Assembly (NCBI GenBank): GCA_009823505.1 | Contig: VZQC01006256.1 | Coordinates: forward strand, 550,959 to 614,958 | Length of the DNA stretch: 64,000 bases | Direction: 5' to 3' | From: Rhizomys pruinosus | Taxonomy: Eukaryota; Chordata; Mammalia; Rodentia; Spalacidae | Shown here: positions 54,195 through 64,000 of the stretch, piece by piece | Layout: each line of letters opens with the position of its first letter | Position numbering within the stretch: the stretch's first letter is position 1 | The notes under the pieces: generated by a model | Databases searched by the model: none | What the model was told of the DNA's origin: nothing | Seen by the model: the letters and a program-made list of their open reading frames with translations, nothing else | Translations under genes and position numbers: made by a program

Positions 54195-54425
54195 ATCAAC
54201 TTTTACAGCTATCCTCCTGGTGTGGATCTCAGAAGTGGGTTCTCCAGACCCAGCTGGGTCTTCACATGCTCTGATGCTCATGGAAGATGCTGAGCCAAAG
54301 CTGCCAGTCAGTCTATCCCTGAATTCCTGGTTCACAAACATTGTATAAGAATGAATGTTTATTGTTGCTTCAAGCTTCTGTTTTGGGACAATTTGTTCTG
54401 CAGCAATAGATAACTATTACAAACT
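54195..54425 (+). mobile_element. Ancestral mammalian MaLR-type LTR 3' relic
   Basis: ctgaattcctggttcacaaa, aagcttctgttttgggacaa and gcagcaatagataactatta match the 3' end of an ancient mammalian LTR, related to 35400-35835. Confidence 0.5.
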
Positions 54426-54496
54426 ATGCTACTGTTATCTGGTTGCTGTTGCGGGGTTCTGAAGCACATTTTATTTCAAATCCCTTATTTGATAAT

Positions 54497-54579
54497 CTTT
54501 CTCTCTTTCTCTTTCTTCATCTCCCCCTCTCCCTTCTTCTTTCCCTCCCCTCCTCCCTCCCCCATCTCCCCTCTCCCAG
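54497..54579. repeat. Polypyrimidine tract
   Basis: About 83 bases almost wholly C and T. Low complexity; the long open frame across it is meaningless. Confidence 0.85.
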
Positions 54580-54919
54580 CTTGCAGAATCATCTTCTGTT
54601 TGTACCCAAGGTCTTGTAATTTTTACCAATACTTCATTATAATATGCTTGGCAGGAGACCATTTTTATCTTTTTTATAAACCTTTTCCACAGAAAAGGGA
54701 AGGACTGGAATTATTGGTGAGCCTAGAGGGATGGAGAATGCCCAGATCTTCAGATGGAGCCACCTTGGGGTAGGCAGGGGGCTGAGTGGGTGGCTGAAAT
54801 CACTCCCACTCTTTTTCTTTCTTTACCTACAGAATAGTAGACGCCATGTCTCTGGGTTCTGGGCAGGGTAGTGCCCATAGCTAAGGTCTGTGAGGTGACC
54901 ATCAGTGTTCCCCTCGTTG

Positions 54920-55260
54920 CTCTGTCTGACTAGTGCAGCTGGGCACATGTGATTGGCTGTCAGGAAGAGTTATCTCCAGACAGGTCTTTGGGCTGCCTGC
55001 TTTCTCCTCTGCTGTCCCCTCCTAATTCATTTTCCGCCTTTAATGTACTGTTGTGGAGCTTCCTCTCCCATTAGGGCCTGTAATGTGCACCGATTCCCTT
55101 CAGCTTGACTGCCCTTAATAGGCAGCGTAAATAGAATTTAGTGTGGCGTGCACTAACATCTCTATCCATTGTCCAGAGATTAAATACTTGCCACCGATGG
55201 TTCATGCATCATCAGCCTCAAGCCCAGCTTCATAGCTCCCAACCAAAGGAGGATATTAAA
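54920..55260. promoter_or_regulatory. Candidate conserved non-coding element
   Basis: Repeat-free block with ccgcctttaatgtactgttg (55034), gcccttaataggcagcg (55110), agattaaatacttgccacc (55178) and gatattaaattaatttgc (55252). Inference from composition. Confidence 0.3.
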
Positions 55261-56555
55261 TTAATTTGCAGGTTGCTTTAGCAAAACCTAACAACAAGGA
55301 AAAAAACCTTCCACAGGAGAAGAAAGGGAAGGGAGATGTTTGATGCTTGTGCTCACCATCAATCAAGGATGGGAGGGAATTGTTAGGAACCAGGAAGAGC
55401 TCTTTCCTGCTTTGGGCTGGGTTGCCCTGCAGGGCCACACTATTCCAACACCTACATCCATCCTGGTTCTTCAGCTTCGGCCCATGCTCAGTACTCCATT
55501 CAATGTTGGAATCTACTTTCTAGGTGAAGGAGTCAAGTGAGGGACAGGGAGTGGGGTGGGGACTATGGAACTTGAGCCCAGATTGCAGAGTTACTTTACT
55601 CCTCTTGGGGATATGGTCAAAGGGCAACAGTGAAATGCTCCTGTCATTCTAGAAAGATCCCTGAGACCTCCCTTTGGGTCCCGGAGTTCCTCTGGCATCC
55701 TTTCTTGTTTGGGTCCTACCTGAGTGGGTGTCAAAGTCTGAGCCACATAGTCCGAGACTCAAGAGTGAAGGGCAGAGCAGGCCTTGTTCTGGGGAACTTC
55801 TTTTTTATTTATGTTTTTTGCATTCGGTCTTGGTTTGTGTCATTGGACACTGTGTCATGGGGGAGAATGACCTGCAAACAGACACCGATGATGCAGCTAC
55901 AAGGGGCTCTGGAATCCCAGGATGCAACTTACTCTGATTTAGGGGGGTCACAGTGGGTCCTGGGAGGCAGGTGACCTCTGAGTTTAAATTTCAAGGATAA
56001 GCAGGAGTTATTTGGCAAGATGCGGTTGGGGAGCAGTTTGGTGATATCTCGTGTAAGAAGTATGGAGAACCTGGGTCTTCAGAGCACAGGAGAACTTGGT
56101 GAGTGCATGGTGTAAGCCAGGTTGGAAGGCGAGCTTTGTGTGGGGCAACAGGAAAGCATGGAAGAATTTCCCCATAGAAGTGGATGGTCAGGGGTGTGCT
56201 TCCTGGAGATTATTCTGAGGCGATGTGAGGGGAGCCCCCAGGGTGGAAAGCTGGAGATGGGAACCTACTGGGGAGTCCCTTGAATGGGATGAGTCTACTG
56301 GAGACAAGGCTCAGATGGGGAAAGTTAAGTCCTAATCCTGGCCTGCTAGTCTCTGAAAGGAAAGAAAGATCACGTGGCTCTTCTTAGCTTTGGCTTCCCA
56401 GGATCCGCAAAACTGCATCCATTTGCTGATAAAGTGCAGTGAGAGAAAAGAAAGCACTGTTGGGGGGGGGGTCCCTACCTGCCCAGAAGCACAGCTCAGG
56501 ATGAAAGGAAGCAGTAGGGGTCTGGCTCACTTGGCCAGAGTTTAGAGAAAGAATG
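55261..56555. other. Unique sequence, no gene seen
   Basis: Open frames up to about 115 codons (55630-55974) have no recognisable domain. Confidence 0.4.
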
Positions 56556-56579
56556 ACCAAAGGGAACAGTTACCTTCTT

Positions 56580-56814
56580 TTATTTTTAATTTATTTATGT
56601 GTATGAGTGTACTGTCTGCATGTAGGTCTATGCACCCATGTCGTGCAATGCCACGGAGGTCAGAAGAGGGCGTCGGATTCCCCTGGAACTGGAGTTCTCC
56701 TGGAATTGGAGTTACAGAAGGCTCTCAGCCGCCATGTGGGTGCTGGGGATCGAAGCCTGGGTCCTCTGCAAGAGCAGTCGGTGCTCTTAACCGCTAGGCC
56801 ATCTCTCCAGCCCC
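56580..56814 (-). mobile_element. B2 SINE with 17-bp duplication
   Basis: Reverse B2 with a 20-bp target duplication that differs at one base (aagggaac(a/g)gttacc...) at 56560-56579 and 56815-56834. It carries ctcctggaattggagtt at about 56696-56712. Box B complement is gggatcgaagcc, slightly damaged. Confidence 0.96.
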
Positions 56815-56995
56815 AAGGGAACGGTTACCTTCTTAACAGGGTTAGGGTGGGAATGACGGGCTTAGCACATGCATGCCACCTCCTCTGAGTCACTGCCCTG
56901 GTAGATGCCATCAGTCAATCAAGCTACTTTCCTGGGAGGCAAGGAGTGGGGAACAAGAAAAATCCAAAGTCCATTTGCAAGATCATAGAACCAGG

Positions 56996-57249
56996 TCCAT
57001 TACTTTTTTTTTTTTTTGTAGTCCCAGCTGGCCTGGAACTCACTCTGTAGACCAGGCTGGCCTAGAACTCACAGAGATCCACCTGCCTCCACCTCCCAAG
57101 TGCTAGGATTAAAGGCGTGCACCACCACACCCGGCTTAAAGACAGTTCTTAGCCACTGTGTGGGTGCTGGGAATCGAATCCAGGTCCTCTGCTAGAGCAG
57201 TCGGTGCTCTTAACCATTGAGCCATCTCTCCAGCCCTCCATTACTTTTT
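56996..57249. repeat. Target-site duplication around chimera B
   Basis: tccattacttttt occurs at 56996-57008 and 57237-57249 and bounds the whole composite. Confidence 0.88.
57009..57236 (-). mobile_element. Chimeric B2-B1 SINE, copy B
   Basis: Reverse B1 (from gtagtcccagctggcctgg to accaccacacccggc, ending 57135), followed at 57136 by the reverse B2 head (ttaaagacagttcttagcca to catctctccagccc). On the element strand: B2 head, ctaagaactgtctttaa, then gccgggtgtggtgg. The B1 part lacks its last about 25 bases and goes straight into the A tail. A single 13-bp target duplication surrounds both parts. The box B (ggattcgattcc) is near consensus. Confidence 0.93.
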
Positions 57250-57465
57250 AAACTTCAAACCAGGTCTCTCTCTTTTTTTTTTTTTTTTTAAACTGGCTTT
57301 GAACAGACAGAGCCTTTCCTGTTTCTCAGGTCTTCTCAGATACTTCTAGTCTACTGTCCTGACCTTCTGTATATTAAGGGAATGTGGTAGGTCCCCACAG
57401 TAGAGGAAAGCCAAGAAGCAAGACACCGGGAAGGAGGGAGAGGTGTGAGCGGTGGCTCAAGACTC
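57250..57465. other. Unique sequence, no gene seen
   Basis: Contains a T-run at 57275-57290. No repeat body recognised. Confidence 0.4.
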
Positions 57466-57499
57466 TGCTGTGGGCCGCAGCTCCTCCCCAGTACACTCC

Positions 57500-57780
57500 A
57501 CCAGTGACCTCCGCTCCTGCTGGCTTATTAATAGCTTTTAACACAGTCATTTGGATTCATTGAAAATGGGAGTGATGCTAATATACCCCTTGCATTTCAC
57601 TCCATTCTTATTTAAAAAAGATGCTAAAAGCATTTATCGAGTAGTTTCTGCAGAAAGGAAATTAAAAGGTCTCCTCTCTGGCCACGGAGATGGCGTGGTC
57701 TTCTGCCAACACCCCACACAGTGGTTCCTATGGTTCATTAGAGTGATTTAAGGTGTCTAGGTGATCCATTACAAAGCCAT
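57500..57780. promoter_or_regulatory. Candidate conserved non-coding element
   Basis: Repeat-free block: gcttattaatagcttttaac (57522), tgggagtgatgctaatatac, aaagcatttatcgagtag, cattagagtgatttaagg. Inference from composition. Confidence 0.3.
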
Positions 57781-58790
57781 CAGTCGGAGGTGCTCAGAGG
57801 CATCCTTTGCTGACTGGCAGCCTCGAAGATGGTGGATGGTGAGGGAAGAATGAGGACTTTCTGGCTGATGCACCTTGGCTGAGCTCTTCTGCCTCTGGGT
57901 ATGCCAGATTCTTGAGGAACATGTTTTCTTGAACTTGGATACAGGCTACTTTTATCTTGGTCCTTCTTGGATCTTCAGTATCTTTTTCTGTAATAGGATG
58001 AAGGTTCTCTAAGAGTCCTGAGATTCTGTGCTTCAGATTCAGGGAGGAAGCCTGAATTTCACTACTTTGACACTCTTGGCCTGTTAGGCTGTCTAATTCT
58101 TTATTGTGGAGACTGTCCTGTCACAGTTGGAGATTTAACAGCTTCGTTGGCCTCTGCCTACTAGAAGATACTGCTAGTACTCCCATTCCAGTTTTGAACC
58201 TGGTTCTTGCCTTTGCCAAATATTTCCAGGAGGGAAAATGGCTCTGGTGGGAGCCACTGACTCAAAGTGATGATTGAGTCTCAAATGTGTCTAACCAAGA
58301 TGTGTCTAGCCAAAGATGGGATGCTAATCTCATAGGACCCTTAATCAGCCAGAATCCTGGCAGGAAATAAATAGTGCATTCTAAAGGGTTGCTGTGCAAA
58401 GGTCAAAAGATCATTCTCATGGCTAGTGCAGGGATAAGGGAAGAGAAAGAGACTGAGGTGTACCCGAGCTCCACACAGCAGAACATGATGACCAGGCTGA
58501 GCTCTAGGTGAGGGGCTGACTCTCCAGGGTTGGTGCAGGAATGGTGGGTTACCAGTCTCCTCCCTGTCCCATCCATGATTGGTGTGCAGTGAGCCCAAAG
58601 GACCTCAGGACCCCCTCCCCACTTGCATGTCCTGAAAGTGGCCAGACATCAGAGATGGTGTTCAGTTGGACCTGAACTATATATATCCCCAAATGTTACA
58701 TGGGAAATACTCATAATAAGCAATGATTAATTATCTGTGATCCAAACTTAAATAGGTACATGGGTGTATTTATATATATGGATGTAAGTT
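57781..58790. other. Unique sequence, no gene seen
   Basis: No repeat or exon recognised. Confidence 0.4.
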
Positions 58791-58815
58791 TTCCTCCTCC
58801 TCCTCTTCCTTCTCC

Positions 58816-58850
<35 letters not shown>

Positions 58851-58930
58851 CTCCTCCTCCTCCTCCTCCTCCTCCTCCTCCTCCTCCTCCTTCTTCTTCT
58901 TCTTCTTCTTCTTCTTCTTCTTCTTCTTCT
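58791..58930. repeat. Compound (CCT)n-(CTT)n triplet tract
   Basis: A 140-base pure pyrimidine tract: an interrupted CCT/CTT part, then about 17 CCT units, then about 14 CTT units. On the minus strand it is GAA followed by GGA. Open frames across it (poly-Pro/Ser, poly-Arg/Lys) are artefacts. Confidence 0.97.
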
Positions 58931-59264
58931 GATTTTAGGTCTAATTACAGTTCTGATTCTGACTCCGGAAGCCCTGCCCAGCACCTCTCTGACCTCTGGG
59001 CTTCAGTGTTGGTATTGTCTTCTGTGCTTTCCTCACAAGAGGACTCGAGAGTCCAAACTCAAATAGCTCAGCATAGCCATTTCAGGTCCATGAGCCCCTC
59101 TGGGGCAGGTGGGCTGAACCCTCACTCCTACTGGCCTTTGTCAGGATTAGGGGCATAGAGGTGTGAGGATTGGCTGTCACAGACTATGGCTGTGACAATG
59201 CAGATGACCTCCCTCCCATATTGTGCTGTCACTCGTGGGACCATGGTTTGATTCAAACTTTTAC

Positions 59265-59440
59265 ACAACACCTTTCCTATTCTGCCTCATCCTCCCAGGG
59301 CCCTATGGGGCTGGTGTTAAGAGTATTGTTTTGTAGATGGGGGAACCAAGGCACAGAGAGGTCAAGGGCCAACTCCTGTCACATAACTAGTATGTGGTGG
59401 AGCTGGGTTTGAGCTTAGGTCTGACCAAGCTTTCCAACTC
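59265..59440 (-). mobile_element. MIR SINE relic
   Basis: ttttgtagatgggggaacca, aggcacagagaggtcaaggg and agctgggtttgagcttagg match reverse MIR. Confidence 0.75.
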
Positions 59441-59634
59441 TGTTCTGTACTGTTTCCCCTCAGGGTCCTGACCTCACTTCTGAGGGTGTCATCAGGCCTG
59501 CGTTGCTTTGTGGAGGGGACTGGAGCTCAGAAGGAGGCTGGTTTGGGAATGTTTTGTACACGACCCTCCCCCAACCCCCACCTCCACCTCGTGCAGCTGT
59601 GGAATGAGCCACATCTGTTCCCACCACATGTTGC

Positions 59635-59800
59635 TCAGTGCTACGCAGATGTAAAGTCTCAATTTTTCTAATTAGCAGCAACACGAAGTCTATCTTAATT
59701 TTCTCTTCCCCTCCCTCTAATAAACGTGATATTAACAAGGTTACACGTCTGCGTTTTTGCTGGGTGTAATTGAATCAGGTTGCAGATTTGATTAGTGGGT
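59635..59800. promoter_or_regulatory. Candidate conserved non-coding element
   Basis: Repeat-free block: tttctaattagcagcaacac (59665), ctctaataaacgtgatatta (59714), gggtgtaattgaatcagg (59763), gatttgattagtgggt. Inference from composition. Confidence 0.3.
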
Positions 59801-60015
59801 GGGGGGAGCTGGGGTCTGGTCAGGATGAGGGGCTGAGGGTAGGAAGGAGCTGGGTTCTTGCCATGGGTAGGACTTGGGATGGGGAAGGAGAAAGCAGAAA
59901 GTGAAAGGGGAAGAAAAGGAGGGAGGGACGTACGGAGGGAAGGACAGAGATATTCAGAGATAGAAAGGTGAAGATGGGCGGAAAGGAAATAGGGATGGGG
60001 TAGAGAGGAACAAGG

Positions 60016-60055
60016 AACACACACACACACACAGACACGCACACGCACACACACG
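60016..60055. repeat. (AC)n microsatellite, interrupted
   Basis: AC repeat with AG and GC interruptions inside a purine-rich stretch (59820-60115). The 198-codon antisense frame here is low-complexity chance. Confidence 0.92.
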
Positions 60056-60119
60056 CTCAGTGTATGAGTGAGAGACAAAGAGAGGGAGGAGGAGGTCAGA
60101 GATGCAGGAGTCAAGAAGG

Positions 60120-60985
60120 ACAACTGCCAGTGCTTGTCCTCTTCTGAGACCTCCCTGCAGAGGTCCCTGGGGAGGTCCCCACCCTGCCTCCTCTCCCAGG
60201 TCTCGGGGAGGATCTCAATGGAAGGAGAGCAGCATCCATTGGGCTTCCTGGCCTGCATTGCCAGGGGCTGCAGGCTGGAGCTCTGGCTCATGGAGGTGGA
60301 AGATCAGGCAGATCCCTCTCTGGATCTCTGTTTTTTTTTTTTTCATCTGCAAAAAAGTTGTCTTTAAGTCCTTTTGAAAGTTTGAGATTTTTTTATAGGG
60401 GCAAGTGACAAAGGTAGTGTTAATTAGCAGTTTCAGTGTTTGGAGACCAGTTGAGATAGTCCCTAGGAGTGCCCTAGAACCCCAGGGTGGAACTTGTAAA
60501 AGTCTAGAAGGGACTCCCTTTCCTAGAGAGGGCCGCAGTACAAAATTCCAGCCAGGGTATCCTCAGACATTCCCACGCCTCTGTGGGCTCCCTGGAAAGT
60601 AAGCCCAAAGCTCCAAGCCACCCAGTTTCTGCTCACTGTGCACCGTCCTTGCATCCTCTCCCACCCCAGGTCTGGAGCACTGGGGGTGCTTTCATATCTC
60701 TGGGCTTTTGCTCCTGCAGCCCCACAGCCTGGACCATCTCCACTCACTGCTTCTACCATCCAGCCTTGCCGACACCTGGTGTGCTCAGTGTGTGTTTGTG
60801 CATGCGCATGTGCAGGCAAGTATGTTCAGGTGTGTGCATGCACAAACGACACATGTCCAGGGGGCCTGTGTTGGCTAGAGTTGTGGTGGCTTTGCGGCAC
60901 TCCTGCTGTGACAATCTCTCCCGCTGATGACTCTATCCCCAGGGCCTTGGGAGCACTGAGAAGCTTCTGTCAAGGGGCAGTGGCT
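60120..60985. other. Unique sequence, no gene seen
   Basis: Open frames up to 122 codons without domains. TG-rich at 60785-60845. Confidence 0.4.
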
Positions 60986-60989
60986 TTTC

Positions 60990-61085
60990 CCCCCTCACTT
61001 AAATGAGATATGAATAATTGATTTGGCTCCTGAATAATTAATCAGATATTCAATAAGGAAAGTAATTGGTTGGCACATCCCCCAT
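60990..61085. promoter_or_regulatory. Candidate conserved non-coding element
   Basis: Compact AT-rich block with repeated taattgattt / taattaatca / gtaattggtt sites (61013, 61034, 61061). Looks like a small homeodomain-site cluster. Inference only. Confidence 0.3.
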
Positions 61086-61599
61086 GGACGGCCTGGCCCA
61101 GCCGCCACCCCATGCAGGCCGGGTAGCTGGTGGGGTTGCTGGCCTGTGGAGCCCAGTGCCAGCTAGGGGAGATCACCTTGCCTGAACTTCTGGCACTCCC
61201 ATATGGCTCGCTGTCACTGAGGAGAACAGTGTTTGTGTCCATAGGCCCACCAAGACTTAGGGTCTGACGGGCCTTCAATTCCCCGTGTGTTTGGCTTTTT
61301 CCCCTTTCTCCCAGCTCTGAGATGGTTCTCATCAGTGGAATGTGGTGCCCTGCGGACATCCTCTCCTCTAAGGGATGCTCTGTCCCAGGTGTCAGTAGAG
61401 GGGGTCGGGAGGTCTCCCTTCTCCATTTCTGACTTCTTCACCTTCCTTACTGAGGAATCCTGGGCCTGCTGCCCACCATCTGTACCTGTAGATCCAGGCT
61501 TTATAGAGGAACTGTGGAGGGGGGGGCACAGGTGGCTACCCCAAAAATCCCTCTGTGCCAAGTCTGGAGAAAAGGCCTAAAGAAGAGCTCTGGGTGTGA
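61086..61599. other. Unique sequence, no gene seen
   Basis: No repeat or exon recognised. Confidence 0.4.
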
Positions 61600-61615
61600 T
61601 GAGGGTCTGCTTCTT

Positions 61616-61857
61616 TTTTTTTTTTTTTTATTTGTTTTTGTATGTGTATGAATGTACTCTCTGCATGTAGGTCTGTGCACCCGTGTCGTGCAATGCCGCA
61701 GAGGTCAGAAGAGGGTCTCAGATTCCCCTGGAACTGGAGTTCTCCTGGAACTGGAGTTACAGACGATTCTCAGCTGCCATGTGGGTGCTTGGGATTGAAC
61801 CCAGGTCTTCTGCAAGAGCAGTCAGTGCTCTTAATCACTAGGCTATCTCTCCAGCCC
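61616..61857 (-). mobile_element. B2 SINE with 17-bp duplication
   Basis: Reverse B2 with the target duplication tgagggtctgcttctt at 61600-61615 and 61858-61873. The extra unit here is ctcctggaactggagtt, identical in its centre to the first unit, unlike the other copies (gaattgg). Confidence 0.96.
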
Positions 61858-61899
61858 TGAGGGTCTGCTTCTTAGAGATGCTGTGCTATTGGTTCTTTT

Positions 61900-62133
61900 T
61901 TTATAATATTTTAAAATTTTTATTTTTTTTTTTATGTGTACGAATGTACTGTCTGCATGTAGGTTTGTGCACCCATGTCATGCAATGCCACAGATGTCAG
62001 AAGAGGGTGTCAGATTCCCCTGGAACTGGAGTTAAAGATGGTTCTCAGCCACCATGTGGGTGCTGGGGATCAAACCTGGGTCCTCTGCAAGAGCAGTCAG
62101 TGCTCTTAACTGCTGAGCCATCTCTCCAGCCCC
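61900..62133 (-). mobile_element. B2 SINE
   Basis: Reverse B2 lacking the 17-bp unit. An imperfect target duplication (tattggttctttt / tgttggtattttt) may flank it. Confidence 0.93.
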
Positions 62134-62139
62134 AACTGT

Positions 62140-62515
62140 TGGTATTTTTACATGGCAGAGGAGGTGGAAGGACCAGTTGCTCTCTGAAGCTTTCTCTTAT
62201 ACGGACACTAATCCATTGGTAAAGGCAGAGCTCTTGCTTCCAATCATAGCCCCAAAGACCTTTATAATCACCACCTTGAGCTGAAGCCCCTAATGTGAGT
62301 TGTGGACGCCATCCATTTGCTCAAGTCATAGCAGACTTGTATATACACATGTGCAGACCCAGCTCCTCAGGCCAGAGAAACTGGGTAGCCAGACTCATCT
62401 CTCATGGGGGTGTCTGTCCTATTTCACTCCCACCCTGTTCTCTTCCCTTCAGGGCAGGTCACTGGAGTCCCCTGAAGGTCTCCCTAGATCTTTCTCTATG
62501 AGTACCTGTATTTTT
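62140..62515. other. Unique sequence, no gene seen
   Basis: Short gap between B2 copies. No exon recognised. Confidence 0.4.
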
Positions 62516-62516
62516 T

Positions 62517-62766
62517 AATTAAAAAATTTATTTATTTATTTATTTTTTTATGTGTATGCATGTACTGTCTGCGTGTAGGTCTGTGCACCTGTGTCGTGCA
62601 ATGCCGCGGAAGTCAGAAGAGGGCTTCGGATTCCCCTAGAACTGGAGTTCTCCTGGAATTGGAGTTACAGACAGTTCTCAGCTGCCATGTGGGTGCTGGG
62701 GATTGAACCCAGGTCCTCTGCAAGAGCAGTCAGCACTCTTAACCGCTAGGCCATCCCTCCAGCCCC
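62517..62766 (-). mobile_element. B2 SINE with 17-bp duplication
   Basis: Reverse B2 with a probable target duplication (agtac(c/t)tgt...ttttt) at 62501 and 62768. Carries ctcctggaattggagtt at about 62649-62665, and a TTTA-rich tail. Confidence 0.94.
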
Positions 62767-62984
62767 AAGTACTTGTTTTTTTACTGTGCAGCCAGCATGG
62801 CTGGGCGCACCTGCTGACCAGTCTAAGCAAGTGCCTGTTTATGGGAGGCTAGTGCTAGGCAAGGAGTTTAGGCTAGGGACAGTGGGTATTGGCTGGACAG
62901 TGGGTCATCACTGGGGACCTGGACAGGCCTTCCTGAGTCTGAGTCCAGAAATTCTGTATTTAATTACCTGATGAGTTTGTGCTG

Positions 62985-63140
62985 GGCACCTTTTATGACA
63001 CAGGGGCTGCTTAAGGCTGCAGGGACATAGCAGTGAACAGACAGAGGAAAGGCCCTGTCATGTCTGAGTGAGGGAGACAGTTGAGGGATATCAGTAAGAG
63101 ACCCAGTGTGTTGCATAGTGATCAGTGCTGAAGAGAACAA
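62985..63140 (-). mobile_element. Possible L2 relic
   Basis: tgtgctgggcaccttttatg, gacatagcagtgaacagaca and gtctgagtgagggagacag resemble a reverse L2-type 'tgggcact...acagcagtgaacaaaacag' block. Confidence 0.4.
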
Positions 63141-63219
63141 AGAAGGCAGAGTACATGGGGCAAAGGGAGGGGTTTGAGGCTCTAGATATTTCATGCTCTG
63201 GGTCAAAACCCATCTATGA

Positions 63220-63450
63220 GGGACTAGAGAGATGGCTCAGCAGTTAAGAGCACTGGCCGCTCTTGCAGAGGACCTGGGTTCCATTCCCAGCACCTACATG
63301 GTGGCTAACAACCATCCATAACTCTAATTCCAGGGGATCTGACACCCTCTTCTGTCCTCCATGGGCATTGCACCACATGGGTACACTTATATACATGCAG
63401 GCAATACACTCATACACATAAAATAAAGATAATAAATAAAACATTTAAAA
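63220..63450 (+). mobile_element. B2 SINE, older copy
   Basis: Plus-strand B2 with the target duplication ccatctatga at 63210-63219 and 63452-63461. It lacks the 17-bp unit; the middle reads actctaattccaggggatct. Confidence 0.94.
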
Positions 63451-63724
63451 TCCATCTATGAATTTAAATAGAGTTCATTCCACTGAAGGAAGAGCCAAGA
63501 CACCCTCATGGACTGTGAGGTAACTGGAGACTCCACAGAGGGCAATGACTCCACCCCTGGGCATGAAGGGCTATGCTGTGGACGTAGTCCACAGGGGGCT
63601 TGCATGGATCCCGTGCTGCAGGTGACTTTCATCCTGGGCACATGCAGAGACCAACTGAGTTCTAACCAAAAGCCCCAGTGTACCCTGCTGCAAATCACCT
63701 CACCCCTTGGACTTCAGTGTTTTT

Positions 63725-64000
63725 TTTTAAATTTATTTATTATTATTTTTTTTTTTAAATTTTTTTTTTATTAATTTTATTTATTTCTGTATGTGTATGA
63801 ATGTACTGTCTGCATGCAAGTTTGTGCACCCGTGTCGTGCAACACCGCGGAGGTCAGAAGAGGGTATCGGATTCCCCTGGAACTGGAGTTCTCCTGGAAT
63901 TGGAGTTTCAGACGGTTCTTAGCCGCCATGTGGGTGCTGGGGATCGAACCGGCGTCCTCTGTAAGAGCGGTCGGCGCTCTTAACCGCTAGGCTATCTCTC
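63725..64000 (-). mobile_element. B2 SINE with 17-bp duplication, cut by the window end
   Basis: Reverse B2 with a long T-rich tail and the extra unit ctcctggaattggagtt at about 63889-63905. Box B complement reads gggatcgaaccgg. The last about ten bases of the head lie beyond the window. Confidence 0.95.

Noticed and set aside
58748..58984. Poly-arginine/lysine frame (minus) and poly-proline/serine frame (plus, 58760-59158)
   Set aside because: Direct translation of the CCT/CTT triplet tract.
59695..60291. 198-codon minus-strand open frame
   Set aside because: Low-complexity, crosses an AC microsatellite and purine-rich DNA. No domain and no exon borders.

Overview
The window is nuclear DNA from a muroid rodent. 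It is dense in B2 and B1 SINEs, with B4-type ID-B1 dimers, rodent L1 3' ends, and older mammalian relics (MIR, L2, MLT1-like LTRs, a MER5-type hAT). The B2 copies differ from the mouse/rat consensus as I know it: most young copies carry a segment reading 'ctggaactggagtt', and some have an extra 17-bp unit. I therefore suspect a muroid other than Mus or Rattus, but cannot name the species.

I found no confident protein-coding gene, RNA gene or CpG-rich promoter. The longer open frames are chance frames, antisense readings of SINEs, or microsatellite translations. The window reads as intergenic or deep intronic sequence. One short stretch (49966-50030) has the form of an internal exon with good splice signals and an open frame, and is listed as a candidate only.

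Layout: 1-9 kb holds four rodent L1 3'-end fragments, all on the minus strand, each with a B2 abutting its tail, plus several B1s. 9-20 kb has an old L1 piece, an MLT1-like LTR, L2 and MIR relics and quiet unique DNA. 20-23 kb is a second L1/B1/B2 cluster with microsatellites. 23-37 kb mixes unique sequence with scattered SINEs, a hAT relic and two LTR-like or unclassified rodent repeats. 37-64 kb has younger B2s, B4s and microsatellites between unique blocks. The last 2.4 kb holds five B2s. Several AT-rich unique blocks, rich in TAATTA/ATTAAT-like sites and including three perfect octamers (ATTTGCAT or ATGCAAAT), look like conserved non-coding elements of a developmental regulatory landscape. 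That is inference from composition and needs alignment.

The most notable structure is a composite SINE, B2 5' third joined to a B1, present three times (28327-28585 plus, 42299-42540 minus, 57009-57236 minus). All three have essentially the same junction, and each is bounded by one target-site duplication around the whole composite. This is what a mobile chimeric B2-B1 family would look like, as opposed to chance nested insertions. The window also shows a B2 subfamily with a 17-bp internal duplication (six copies) and one site hit twice, leaving three copies of the same target sequence.
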